A stretch of 64,000 bases of DNA from JANRIG01 sp033765235 (GTDB lineage Bacteria > Bacteroidota > Bacteroidia > Cytophagales > UBA9547): assembly GCA_033765235.1 (NCBI GenBank), contig JANRIG010000023.1:124001-188000 (forward strand). The letters are read 5' to 3'. The notes below the pieces were generated by a model. It saw only the letters and a program-made list of their open reading frames with translations. It was not told the DNA's origin and did no database searches. The position numbers and the translations under genes are program-made. Numbering within the stretch: the first letter of the stretch is position 1; each line of letters begins with the position of its first letter. This document shows, one piece after another, positions 1 to 7,392 of the stretch.

Positions 1-663
1 GATACTACCGGCAAAATAGTTATTAGCAAAAAATATACCAACGCCGGCGACTTTTCTGACGGATTGGCGCGTGTACAGTTTGAAGGTAAATACGGATACA
101 TAAATACCGCAGGTGAAAAAGTACATGAATTTCTCTACACCAATGCTACAGACATGATTCAGAATCGTGCTATGATAGAAGGCCCCACCAAACTATGGGG
201 CATCATTGACAAAAATGGCAAGCACATTACTTTTGAAAAATACATAACCCCAAAACCATTTTCATACGGATATAGCCTTGTCAATACCCCATCTAAAGAG
301 TATTATTTTGTAGACAGTTTAGGAAATGTTGCCTTCAAAAACCAAATCTACCAAGAGGCATACTCATTTGAAAAACCTGGAGTAGCACGGGTGAAATATC
401 AAGGCAAATGGGGCTTGGTAAATACATCAGGCTACCAAGTGGCTGACTTCAAATATGATAACATATCAGAGTTTGTAAACGGGCAAGCTGTGGTGACCAT
501 GGGCAAGTCTACAGGTATATTTGACCTTGATGGCAAAGTAGTGGCTGAGCCTGTGTATGATGCATTTACATTCACGTCAGGGGGGCTCATCATGCTTGAG
601 AAATGGGATATGGTAGGCTACCTCAATGCCGACAAAACATGGCTTTGGGAGCTCAAAAAATGA
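1..663 (+). CDS. WG-repeat protein (5' end outside window)
   Basis: The reading frame is open from base 1, so the start lies upstream and only the last 220 residues are seen. The sequence is built of WG (KWG/Leptospira-type) repeats, with units such as GLARVQFEGKYGYINTAGEK, WGIIDKNGK, GVARVKYQGKWGLVNTSGYQ and AVVTMGKSTGIFDLDGK at a spacing of about 50 residues. WG repeats are predicted beta-rich units and are common in Bacteroidota proteins of unknown function. No enzyme motif is visible and the role is unknown. The assignment to the repeat family is firm; localisation cannot be judged without the N terminus. Confidence 0.85.
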   Translation, partial: DTTGKIVISKKYTNAGDFSDGLARVQFEGKYGYINTAGEKVHEFLYTNATDMIQNRAMIEGPTKLWGIIDKNGKHITFEKYITPKPFSYGYSLVNTPSKEYYFVDSLGNVAFKNQIYQEAYSFEKPGVARVKYQGKWGLVNTSGYQVADFKYDNISEFVNGQAVVTMGKSTGIFDLDGKVVAEPVYDAFTFTSGGLIMLEKWDMVGYLNADKTWLWELKK

Positions 664-767
664 TGCTATACTAATTTTGCCATCTAATTTTCAGCTGTTG
701 AGTAATAAATTTGATTCCTCCTAGCCCCATAGTTCACCTTAGATTTTGCACAGCAATAAAGAGGGCT

Positions 768-790
768 ATCCTTAGTTGTCAACTAAGGAT
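768..790. repeat. Perfect 23-base palindrome
   Basis: The arms ATCCTTAGTTG and CAACTAAGGAT (11 bases each) are exactly complementary around a single central T. It is followed by an A-rich run, so a cruciform or a terminator for the upstream WG-repeat gene are both possible. It could also be a binding site or the end of a dead mobile element. Confidence 0.75.
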
Positions 791-869
791 TCCGTATAAA
801 AAAGACAGAGTCCCACTGGTCCAACTGATGTTCCAAGTATATCCAAAGGTTGCTATTTCAAGTTTGAGC

Positions 870-927
870 GATAGCTGTAATTTGGAATAGAAATAAGTAA
901 AGTTTGCAACTTTATAGTCAAGCTATC
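870..927. repeat. Nested inverted repeats
   Basis: GATAGCT (870-876) pairs exactly with AGCTATC (921-927), and inside this lies AAAGTT (899-904) pairing with AACTTT (908-913) around a three-base loop. The two stems could fold together as one structured element. No RNA family was recognised. Confidence 0.5.
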
Positions 928-1050
928 AAAAAACCATTATTTTTGAAAAATGCGGCATGAGAAATTTTACTACTGCTTTTTACACAGCTCCTAAACTTGG
1001 AACACCACTCAAAAAATGTGTGGTAGTACCTGCCATTAAATCTTGTAAGA

Positions 1051-1830
1051 TTATAATACCTGCAGCGGATGACCTATGGTATATAGTACCAATATCACAC
1101 AGCCGAGTATGATACGGTAATAACCGAATATTTTGAACCCGTTTTTGGTAAGGTAGCCAATAAAAAATTTTATGGCAAGCATAGCAAAAATGAATGCTAC
1201 CAAATTGCCCAATAATAACTCTTCAATATGCTCCACCGTTATTAATTGATAGCCTTTCACCAACTTGTAGCCTGATGCCAAAAACATGGTAGGCACCGCC
1301 AAAAAAAATGAAAACTCTGCAGCCTGTGTACGCGACCAGCCTTGCACTAACCCACCTATAATGGTAGCCCCCGACCGCGACACCCCTGGCACCAAAGCCA
1401 AACATTGAAAAAAACCAATTATTAATGAATTTTTTGTGGAAATAGGTTTGTCTTCTATGCTTCTGAGAAACCACTTATCAGACAGTATCAATACCACTCC
1501 GCCCAATATGAGCGTCACTGCCACTACTATTACATTTTCAAGTAAAGTATCTACAAAATCGCCGAACAAAAAACCAATGGCAGCTGCAGGCAATACTGCT
1601 ACGCCTAATTTTATATAAAAATCTATGTCTTTGAAAAATTTTTTGCGATAAATGAGTACTACTGATAGTATGGCACCAAATTGTATATTAACAGTAAATA
1701 ATTTTACAAAAGCATTGTCCGAATTGCCAAAAAAATGCGACACCAATATCATATGACCTGTGGAAGATATAGGCAAAAACTCAGTAATACCCTCTACAAT
1801 AGCGAGGATAATGATTTCAAATATTGACAT
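1051..1830 (-). CDS. uppP: Undecaprenyl-diphosphatase UppP/BacA
   Basis: Integral membrane phosphatase that recycles undecaprenyl pyrophosphate to the monophosphate carrier used for peptidoglycan and surface polysaccharide export; members of the family confer bacitracin resistance. The two diagnostic motifs are present: EGITEFLPISSTGH at residues 13-26 and PGVSRSG at 148-154. The length of 259 residues is normal and the rest is a series of hydrophobic helices. The ATG start lies 3 bases after the stop of the DUF3098 gene, so the two are probably co-transcribed. Its product would serve the polysaccharide locus found further along, but that link is only functional. Confidence 0.96.
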   Translation of the reverse strand: MSIFEIIILAIVEGITEFLPISSTGHMILVSHFFGNSDNAFVKLFTVNIQFGAILSVVLIYRKKFFKDIDFYIKLGVAVLPAAAIGFLFGDFVDTLLENVIVVAVTLILGGVVLILSDKWFLRSIEDKPISTKNSLIIGFFQCLALVPGVSRSGATIIGGLVQGWSRTQAAEFSFFLAVPTMFLASGYKLVKGYQLITVEHIEELLLGNLVAFIFAMLAIKFFIGYLTKNGFKIFGYYRIILGCVILVLYTIGHPLQVL

Positions 1831-1833
1831 GAA

Positions 1834-2040
1834 TTATTGCTTACCCTTTGCAAATATAGCCCAAAACTGCAATCCAAATCCTGAAAGCACTACTATAGGA
1901 GCTATAGTGATACCAAGTACTCCAAAGCCATAGGGCTCTTTGTCCAATCCCATGAGCACAAAGCCCAATACTATGATAAAGACACCGGCAAGCAATATAT
2001 AATAGTTGATTTTGGAGAATAATAATCTTTGAGGCTGCAT
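1834..2040 (-). CDS. DUF3098 small membrane protein
   Basis: A protein of 68 residues with two hydrophobic helices (about residues 13-32 and 43-62) separated by a short loop containing DKEPYGFGVLG. This matches the DUF3098 family, which in Bacteroidota genomes is commonly next to uppP, often with an ftsX gene on the other side; ftsX is absent here. No biochemical role is known to me. An ATG start and a TAnnTTTG promoter element 17 bases upstream support expression as the first gene of an operon with uppP. Confidence 0.85.
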   Translation of the reverse strand: MQPQRLLFSKINYYILLAGVFIIVLGFVLMGLDKEPYGFGVLGITIAPIVVLSGFGLQFWAIFAKGKQ

Positions 2041-2057
2041 ATTTGTATATTACTCTG

Positions 2058-2065
2058 CAAAAATA
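2058..2065 (-). promoter_or_regulatory. Bacteroidota -7 element for DUF3098-uppP
   Basis: Read on the minus strand the sequence is TATTTTTG, an exact match to TAnnTTTG, placed 17 bases upstream of the ATG. No clear -33 TTTG was found at the expected distance. Confidence 0.45.
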
Positions 2066-2141
2066 AAGATATTATATCACATCTTTGATATTTGTATGTA
2101 AAATAATCATTAAATTGATGTTAAGAAATGATATACTGCTG

Positions 2142-3275
2142 TCAATTCAATAAAAGCAACTTTTGGAGCATACTTTCAAGCTCTTGAGGTTGTATGCCTT
2201 TGGCTAATATTTTGCCATGGGTATCTATCAGTATTGTGTGGGGAATGGCTTCTACTCCATAGAGTTGTGCTACTTTACTGTCCCACTCGTTCAGGTCTGA
2301 TACTTGAGTCCACGATAGTCCGTCATGCTGTACTGCATTTTTCCACTTATCCCTATCATTGTCGAGCGACACGCTCAGTATATCAAAGTTTTTGCTCTTA
2401 TATTTATTGTACAATATTACTAAGTCAGGATTTTGTGCCCGGCAAGGTGGGCACCATGATGCCCAAAAGTCGAGCAACAAATATTTGCCTCTGTAGTCTG
2501 AGAGTGATATTTGTCGCCCATCATAGGTGGCGAGTGTGAAGTCGGGTGCGAGGCTGCCTTTTTGTATCTTTTTTACAGATAATATTTTATTTGAAATATT
2601 TTTTACAATGTAAATATTGCTGTCGGGCGAGGCTGTAAATGTATCCGACAATGAATCTAAATAGACAAAATCTATATCCATATTTATGAATCGGGCTCCA
2701 TATGCTTTTACAAGTGTGCTATTGGCATTATTGATGATATTTTTTATTTTTTGTGAAAAATCTGTCTGTAAAAATTGTATCTTCAAGTCTGTCTCACGTG
2801 CTTTGTCTTCGTTTTTCAAGTTGGCATATAATATATATTGGCTTTCAAAATCGTCTGAAGCAGATTGAAATTGGTCATAAGCATGCTCTATAGCATCGAA
2901 GTGGATAGTAGCTGTGTTTTGCGTGGTAAATATTGGCATGGCATCTGAGCCGTCTATATTAATTGTTACAGCTGAGGTGTCAAGTACTATTTTTTTATCT
3001 GCTATATTATTAAAATAAATTTTGTAAAATCCTTTATTGGCCAGGCTGATATGTGCTTTGCGCGCTATTATGGCAGCAGAGTCTCTCACTACCATATTGT
3101 CTTGTACCCACTCTGCCACGTATATTTTTTTGGGTGTGTCAAAGGTGGTTTCTACATAAATATGATAGAGCTTATTAGCGCTTTTCTCTTGCTCATTGCA
3201 TGCTACAATCAGGTCAAATGCAGCCACAAAAATCAATATAACTGTAGTATTTTTTGTTATTAAATATTTTTTCAC
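2142..3275 (-). CDS. TlpA-family lipoprotein thioredoxin
   Basis: Predicted thiol-disulfide oxidoreductase anchored in an envelope membrane. The N terminus is a lipoprotein signal ending in a lipobox-like LIVAC (Cys about residue 26). Residues 30-230 resemble the DUF4369-like region found before TlpA domains in Bacteroidota. The C-terminal third is an AhpC/TSA-TlpA domain with the redox motif WCPPC (Cys 275 and 278) and a cis-proline context AIPHT near residue 344. The start is GTG (followed by KKYLI), with no better ATG nearby. It is divergent from the lipid kinase gene. Likely tasks are reduction of envelope disulfides or cytochrome c maturation, but the substrate is unknown. Confidence 0.88.
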   Translation of the reverse strand: MKKYLITKNTTVILIFVAAFDLIVACNEQEKSANKLYHIYVETTFDTPKKIYVAEWVQDNMVVRDSAAIIARKAHISLANKGFYKIYFNNIADKKIVLDTSAVTINIDGSDAMPIFTTQNTATIHFDAIEHAYDQFQSASDDFESQYILYANLKNEDKARETDLKIQFLQTDFSQKIKNIINNANSTLVKAYGARFINMDIDFVYLDSLSDTFTASPDSNIYIVKNISNKILSVKKIQKGSLAPDFTLATYDGRQISLSDYRGKYLLLDFWASWCPPCRAQNPDLVILYNKYKSKNFDILSVSLDNDRDKWKNAVQHDGLSWTQVSDLNEWDSKVAQLYGVEAIPHTILIDTHGKILAKGIQPQELESMLQKLLLLN

Positions 3276-3356
3276 AACTTTAGCTGGGTATTTTCGTAAT
3301 TAGGGTTCAGTTTTATATATTTTATTAAATCATAATCCCATACACTATTGAGTATA

Positions 3357-4238
3357 ATGAAAGGCAAAGCATTGTTTATTATCAACCCTATATCGGGAGG
3401 CAAAGATAAAGAATATGTACCAATGTTAATCAAACAAATGTTTAGCAATCATGAATATGAAATAGTATTTACCGAGCGTGCAGACCATGCCACAGAAATC
3501 ACCGAGCAAGGCATGAAACTGGGCTTTGAAAACTTCATAGCCATAGGTGGCGACGGTACTGTGAATGAAGTAGCCAAATCACTCATAGGCACTACGCATA
3601 ATTTGGGCATCATCCCTTTTGGCTCAGGCAATGGGCTGGCAAGGCACAACAAAATTCCCATGCACGTGAAGGGTGCATTTGAGGTAATTATCAATCACCA
3701 CATTACACGCATAGACACTTGCGAGCTCAACGGGCTGCCATTCATCAATATGTCAGGCGCAGGATTTGATGCACATATTGGCAAGTTGTTTGCAGAAAGC
3801 AAAGAAAAAGGCAGGGGATTTCAAAAATATATTTCTACCACCATTCATGAGTTTATGAACTACAAATCGCAAAACTACACCCTCTCACACAGTGGGAAAA
3901 AGGTGAATATAAATGCATTTTTGATAAGCTTTGCCAACTCATCGCAATATGGCAACAATGCTTTCATAGCACCCAACGCCAATATGCAAGACGGACTCAT
4001 AGATGTATGCATTATGAAGCCTTTTCCTCCCATCAATATTGTAGAATTGGGCTATAAATTGTTCACCCGCGGGATAGAAAATTCCAGATATTTTGAAACA
4101 TTTAAGACAGACAGTATTGAAGTGCTGCGTGAGCAAGATGGCGAAATACATGTGGACGGCGAACCTGTGAATGCTGAAAAAAAACTCACTATCAAGGTGA
4201 TACCAAGCAGCCTGAATATTATTACACCAAATATGTAA
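3357..4238 (+). CDS. YegS/DgkB-like lipid kinase
   Basis: Soluble or peripheral lipid kinase of the diacylglycerol kinase catalytic family, expected to phosphorylate diacylglycerol or a sphingoid lipid; sphingolipid metabolism is common in Bacteroidota. Motifs: NPISGGK near residue 10, the nucleotide-binding GGDGTVNEV (64-72) and PFGSGNGLARH just after. The C-terminal beta-sandwich contains the usual DGEP-like ending (HVDGEPV). A TTG three codons upstream (3348) is in frame, but ATG at 3357 gives the standard N terminus MKGKALFIINP. Substrate cannot be told from sequence. Confidence 0.9.
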   Translation: MKGKALFIINPISGGKDKEYVPMLIKQMFSNHEYEIVFTERADHATEITEQGMKLGFENFIAIGGDGTVNEVAKSLIGTTHNLGIIPFGSGNGLARHNKIPMHVKGAFEVIINHHITRIDTCELNGLPFINMSGAGFDAHIGKLFAESKEKGRGFQKYISTTIHEFMNYKSQNYTLSHSGKKVNINAFLISFANSSQYGNNAFIAPNANMQDGLIDVCIMKPFPPINIVELGYKLFTRGIENSRYFETFKTDSIEVLREQDGEIHVDGEPVNAEKKLTIKVIPSSLNIITPNM

Positions 4239-4308
4239 TATATATATATTTGATTTAAGAATTAAAATTTTAAATTGAATATGTTTTTCCAGTCATTCAC
4301 TAACCCAC

Positions 4309-5451
4309 TCAAAACGTTTTGCCATGTGTGAGGCCTACCAATGCACTCACCACAGGAGGAAATGGTTTTAGAAGTGCTATTACTGCTTCTGTAAGAAATT
4401 CGCTGCCCAACAGCGACTGCAAAATGCGCCCGGCCCTCAGCCTGGCTGCAAAGTTGCCGTTCCACACCTGCGTATATTGGTTGCACAACTCATCAAGACT
4501 TATTTTGTGTTCCAAATATTGTATGGCAAGCCCTGATAATATTTTAGAGGCATGCATAGCCATGCTCATACCATTGCCACACAAAGGTGCTATCATACCT
4601 GCACTGTCTCCTGCCATAGGTATGTGGCGGTGTATGAGTTCTTTTTGGTCAAATGTAATTTGTGATATGCTCACAGGAGTTGGTGTTATTTTTTTATATT
4701 TAGTTAAATAATTTTTGAGCCATGGGTTGCACATGAGCATACGCTCTTCCATCATTGGTATGCTATTTTGATACTCTGAAAGGTTATTGGAGGTAGTAAG
4801 ATAGCATAGGCAATAAGTGTCATTTTCTACTTTTGATATGCCTGCATAGCCGTCTTTGAAATTGTGTAGTTCTATAATATGGTCCGGCAAGTCTGCATGT
4901 ATATGATATTTTACTCCTATGTAATTATGTTGCCCTTTATATTTGGTGCGTGTAAATTTTCTTTCATTTTTTATGTCAATGTTCGACCGTTTGCCCCAGC
5001 ACCCAATGGCCAATCGAGCACTTATTTCTACCTTTTGTGTAGTATTAATAATGTATTGATTATCAGCATATAATATGTTTTCTACTTTGTAGTGATGTAG
5101 TACTACACCCTTGCGGTGGGCCATTTGCCATAGCTCATGGTCAAAGGTATGCCTGCTTATGCCAAATCCTCCGGGCTTGAGCATGTGTTGTATGATATTG
5201 CCTCTTGGCGATGATATGTGCAACTGTGTGATGCGTGGCAAAGAAAACTCATGAAATGGAAACCCAATGACCTGCTCCAAAAATGGGTACGATTCCATAG
5301 ATATGTATTCGCCGCATACCTTATGTATAGGATATGTTTCTTTCTCAATCAAGCATACCTTATATCCTGCATTGGCCAGCTGTAAGGCTGTGCACAAGCC
5401 TGCTATGCCGCCCCCCACTATGGCTACATCATATTTTACAATATTATTCAT
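4309..5451 (-). CDS. FAD-dependent oxidoreductase of the PKS operon
   Basis: Flavoprotein of the geranylgeranyl reductase / aromatic hydroxylase superfamily. A Rossmann FAD site VAIVGGGIAGLC covers residues 9-20, followed by an acidic strand end (CLIEKE), the KVCGEYIS segment (44-51) typical of the group, and the second FAD motif GDSAGMIAP at 281-289. It is 380 residues and soluble-looking. Its start overlaps the end of the methyltransferase gene by 8 bases, so it is translated from the same operon as that gene and the type III PKS. By analogy with the Streptomyces srsABC phenolic-lipid operon, it could hydroxylate a polyketide ring to a quinone; reduction of an isoprenoid is an alternative. 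Confidence 0.85.
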   Translation of the reverse strand: MNNIVKYDVAIVGGGIAGLCTALQLANAGYKVCLIEKETYPIHKVCGEYISMESYPFLEQVIGFPFHEFSLPRITQLHISSPRGNIIQHMLKPGGFGISRHTFDHELWQMAHRKGVVLHHYKVENILYADNQYIINTTQKVEISARLAIGCWGKRSNIDIKNERKFTRTKYKGQHNYIGVKYHIHADLPDHIIELHNFKDGYAGISKVENDTYCLCYLTTSNNLSEYQNSIPMMEERMLMCNPWLKNYLTKYKKITPTPVSISQITFDQKELIHRHIPMAGDSAGMIAPLCGNGMSMAMHASKILSGLAIQYLEHKISLDELCNQYTQVWNGNFAARLRAGRILQSLLGSEFLTEAVIALLKPFPPVVSALVGLTHGKTF

Positions 5452-6148
5452 GGATATATTTTATGACCAACCATCTGAATGCCCATAGCCATAATATCTG
5501 TACTTTGCCCTCATCATTATCGTTTGCAGCTGCTGCTAACTCTGAGTGTGTGAAACCTCTCAATACAGATAAAGGGGCATCGTTTTTTACCAAATATGAT
5601 TTTGAAAACAACTTTGTAATCCACATTATGCTGTAATATGCCAAAGGGTGCCTGTGAAGGTCGTTTATAAGCCACGCTTTGCGCGCATGAGTGCTACACC
5701 AGTGTATATATTGTTGCAACTCTGCGTCATTCAGATGGTGGCAAAAAAGTGCAGAAGTTACAATATCAAACTGTTGATTTACAATATTATAGTCTGCACA
5801 TATAAATTGTATTTCAGGATATTTTTTACAAGCATTTTTTGCATAATTTATGCAATCCTGCTTCATATCTATCCCATAAAATTGTACTTTCAGATTATTT
5901 TTTCTTGCCCATTTGGCCATGGCAATGAGCGTGTCGCCACCACCGCAACCTATATCTGCCAATGTAATTTGGGTATGAGCAGCTAATTTTTTATACATAT
6001 GTTTTAGCCCAATCAGTGTCACATCATGACCTCCGAGAAAGGTGTTGATAAACTGTAGTTCTCTCAGATTTTGATATAATTCTTGCTGAGGTATATTATC
6101 TTTGTCCAAATATTCTTTTTCGAAACTTCTAATTAGAAAATCGGGCAT
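5444..6148 (-). CDS. Class I SAM-dependent methyltransferase
   Basis: Protein of 234 residues with the SAM-binding glycine motif ADIGCGGGD (64-72) and the second acidic loop FYGIDMK about 25 residues later. It lies 2 bases downstream of the type III PKS stop and overlaps the flavoprotein gene by 8 bases, so it almost certainly modifies the polyketide product, by O- or C-methylation. The C-terminal part contains HHLNDAELQQYIHW, as in UbiE/UbiG-like small-molecule methyltransferases. It differs from the membrane-bound methyltransferases found next to type III PKS genes in Streptomyces (SrsB) and Bacillus (BpsB), so the chemistry need not be the same. Confidence 0.85.
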   Translation of the reverse strand: MPDFLIRSFEKEYLDKDNIPQQELYQNLRELQFINTFLGGHDVTLIGLKHMYKKLAAHTQITLADIGCGGGDTLIAMAKWARKNNLKVQFYGIDMKQDCINYAKNACKKYPEIQFICADYNIVNQQFDIVTSALFCHHLNDAELQQYIHWCSTHARKAWLINDLHRHPLAYYSIMWITKLFSKSYLVKNDAPLSVLRGFTHSELAAAANDNDEGKVQILWLWAFRWLVIKYIHE

Positions 6149-6150
6149 TA

Positions 6151-7236
6151 TTATATAGATTTGAGTACAAATGTTTCGGTGGTGAGCCCCGGTCCGAATG
6201 CTGCACCAAATATAGTATCGCCAGCAAGTGGTTTTTGATTTTTTGTGATATGCTCCAACACAAATGATATAGTGGGTGACGACATATTGCCAAATTTTTG
6301 CAATATCTCATACGATGCTGCCATGCATTCGTAGGGTAGTGATAATTCACTTTTTATAGTATCCAATATGCGTTTGCCCCCCGGATGTATAGCCCAGTAT
6401 TTTACATCGCCTATACTAAGGTGGCTGTGTGCCAATGAGTTATTTACTATATTTTGAAATCCTTTTTTGAGCAATTGCGGAATATAGGAGGTCAAAGTCA
6501 TCAAAAATCCTTTGGAGGAAAGCTGCCATGCCATGTCATTCCTGCCCTCGTTGTCCACCTCTGAATAAAAATGTGCAATGCTGTACCATGAATTTTGTGC
6601 ATCATTATTTATGAGCATGGCTGCGGCACCATCTGCAAAGAGCAAGTTTGAGAGGTTATTATCCATTGTATTTTCACGCTGAAAATGCAGCGAGCACAGC
6701 TCTACAGATACTATAAGTACTTGCGCATCGATAATTTGAGAGCAAATTGCATGCGCCTGTTTCATAGCATGAATGGTAGCGTAGCAACCCATAAAGTTCA
6801 CTGAGGTACGATGTATATTTCGGCTCATATTTAGTTTTTGTAGCAGCCAAAGGTCCAATCCCGGGGCTGCCATACCTGTGCAGCTCACTGTAATAAGGTG
6901 AGTTATTGATGAATATTTGCGCTCAGGTATTGCATTTTTGATAGCTTCAATAGCCAGCAGTGGAGCTTGCTCACAGTACATTTGCATGCGCTCATCCATA
7001 AGTGGAAAAGGAGTCATGTGATCGTTTTTAGGGTAAAATATTCGCTCTTCTACGCTACACTTATAGTCAGGCATGATGCAATAGCGGGTATCAATGCCGC
7101 TGTTTTTGTATAATACAGATTGCTTGCGATAGTCATCATCAGAAAGTTTTTGAAAAAATTTCATAAAATGCAATATCTCTTCTTGCTTGTACCTGTGTGC
7201 AGGCACGGCTGTACCTATAGCAGCTATATAACTCAT
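6151..7236 (-). CDS. Type III polyketide synthase (chalcone/stilbene synthase fold)
   Basis: Homodimeric condensing enzyme that extends an acyl-CoA with malonyl-CoA and cyclises it to a pyrone, resorcinol or related ring. All three catalytic residues are visible: Cys119 in TVSCTGMAAPG, His284 in AIHPGGK and Asn317 in FGNMSSP. The C-terminal GAAFGPGLTTE loop is also typical. The length of 361 residues is normal. It is the first gene of a tight three-gene operon with a methyltransferase and a flavoprotein, divergent from the complex I gene. Known relatives make alkylresorcinols and alkylpyrones from long acyl chains; the starter used here is unknown. Confidence 0.95.
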   Translation of the reverse strand: MSYIAAIGTAVPAHRYKQEEILHFMKFFQKLSDDDYRKQSVLYKNSGIDTRYCIMPDYKCSVEERIFYPKNDHMTPFPLMDERMQMYCEQAPLLAIEAIKNAIPERKYSSITHLITVSCTGMAAPGLDLWLLQKLNMSRNIHRTSVNFMGCYATIHAMKQAHAICSQIIDAQVLIVSVELCSLHFQRENTMDNNLSNLLFADGAAAMLINNDAQNSWYSIAHFYSEVDNEGRNDMAWQLSSKGFLMTLTSYIPQLLKKGFQNIVNNSLAHSHLSIGDVKYWAIHPGGKRILDTIKSELSLPYECMAASYEILQKFGNMSSPTISFVLEHITKNQKPLAGDTIFGAAFGPGLTTETFVLKSI

Positions 7237-7359
7237 AAAAAGATATTTAAGATATAACCAAAAATGATGGACAAGTGTTCATAAGTATTGTTGTACATGT
7301 ATTCATTACTTATACATTTGATTTTTTGAGTAATAGAATATCCACATAAAAAATATATA

Positions 7360-7367
7360 TACCTTTG
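7360..7367 (+). promoter_or_regulatory. Bacteroidota -7 element upstream of nuoM-like gene
   Basis: TACCTTTG is an exact TAnnTTTG match 25 bases before the GTG start, in the 156-base divergent gap shared with the PKS operon. A TTTG lies at 7325-7328, but its spacing (31 bases) is too long for a good -33 element. Confidence 0.45.
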
Positions 7368-7392
7368 CGCATACATTTTTGTTATATAAATA

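Larger units (their letters stand above)
664..1050. other. Gene-free gap of 387 bases with inverted repeats
   Basis: No open frame of convincing length or family is present between the WG-repeat gene and uppP, which converge here. The gap holds a perfect 23-base palindrome (768-790), a nested inverted repeat (870-927) and a weak 5-base-pair hairpin (1004-1024) just downstream of the uppP stop. Such a density of symmetric elements is unlike the other gaps in the window and could be the decayed remnant of a mobile or repeat element, or a structured RNA. No transposase fragment was recognised in translation. Confidence 0.6.

Noticed and set aside
1004..1024. Rho-independent terminator of uppP
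   Set aside because: ACCAC and GTGGT can pair, but the stem has five base pairs and no clear T-run follows on the minus strand.
664..1050. Insertion sequence or transposase fragment
   Set aside because: All six frames give only short, unrecognisable peptides; symmetry alone is not enough to call a mobile element.
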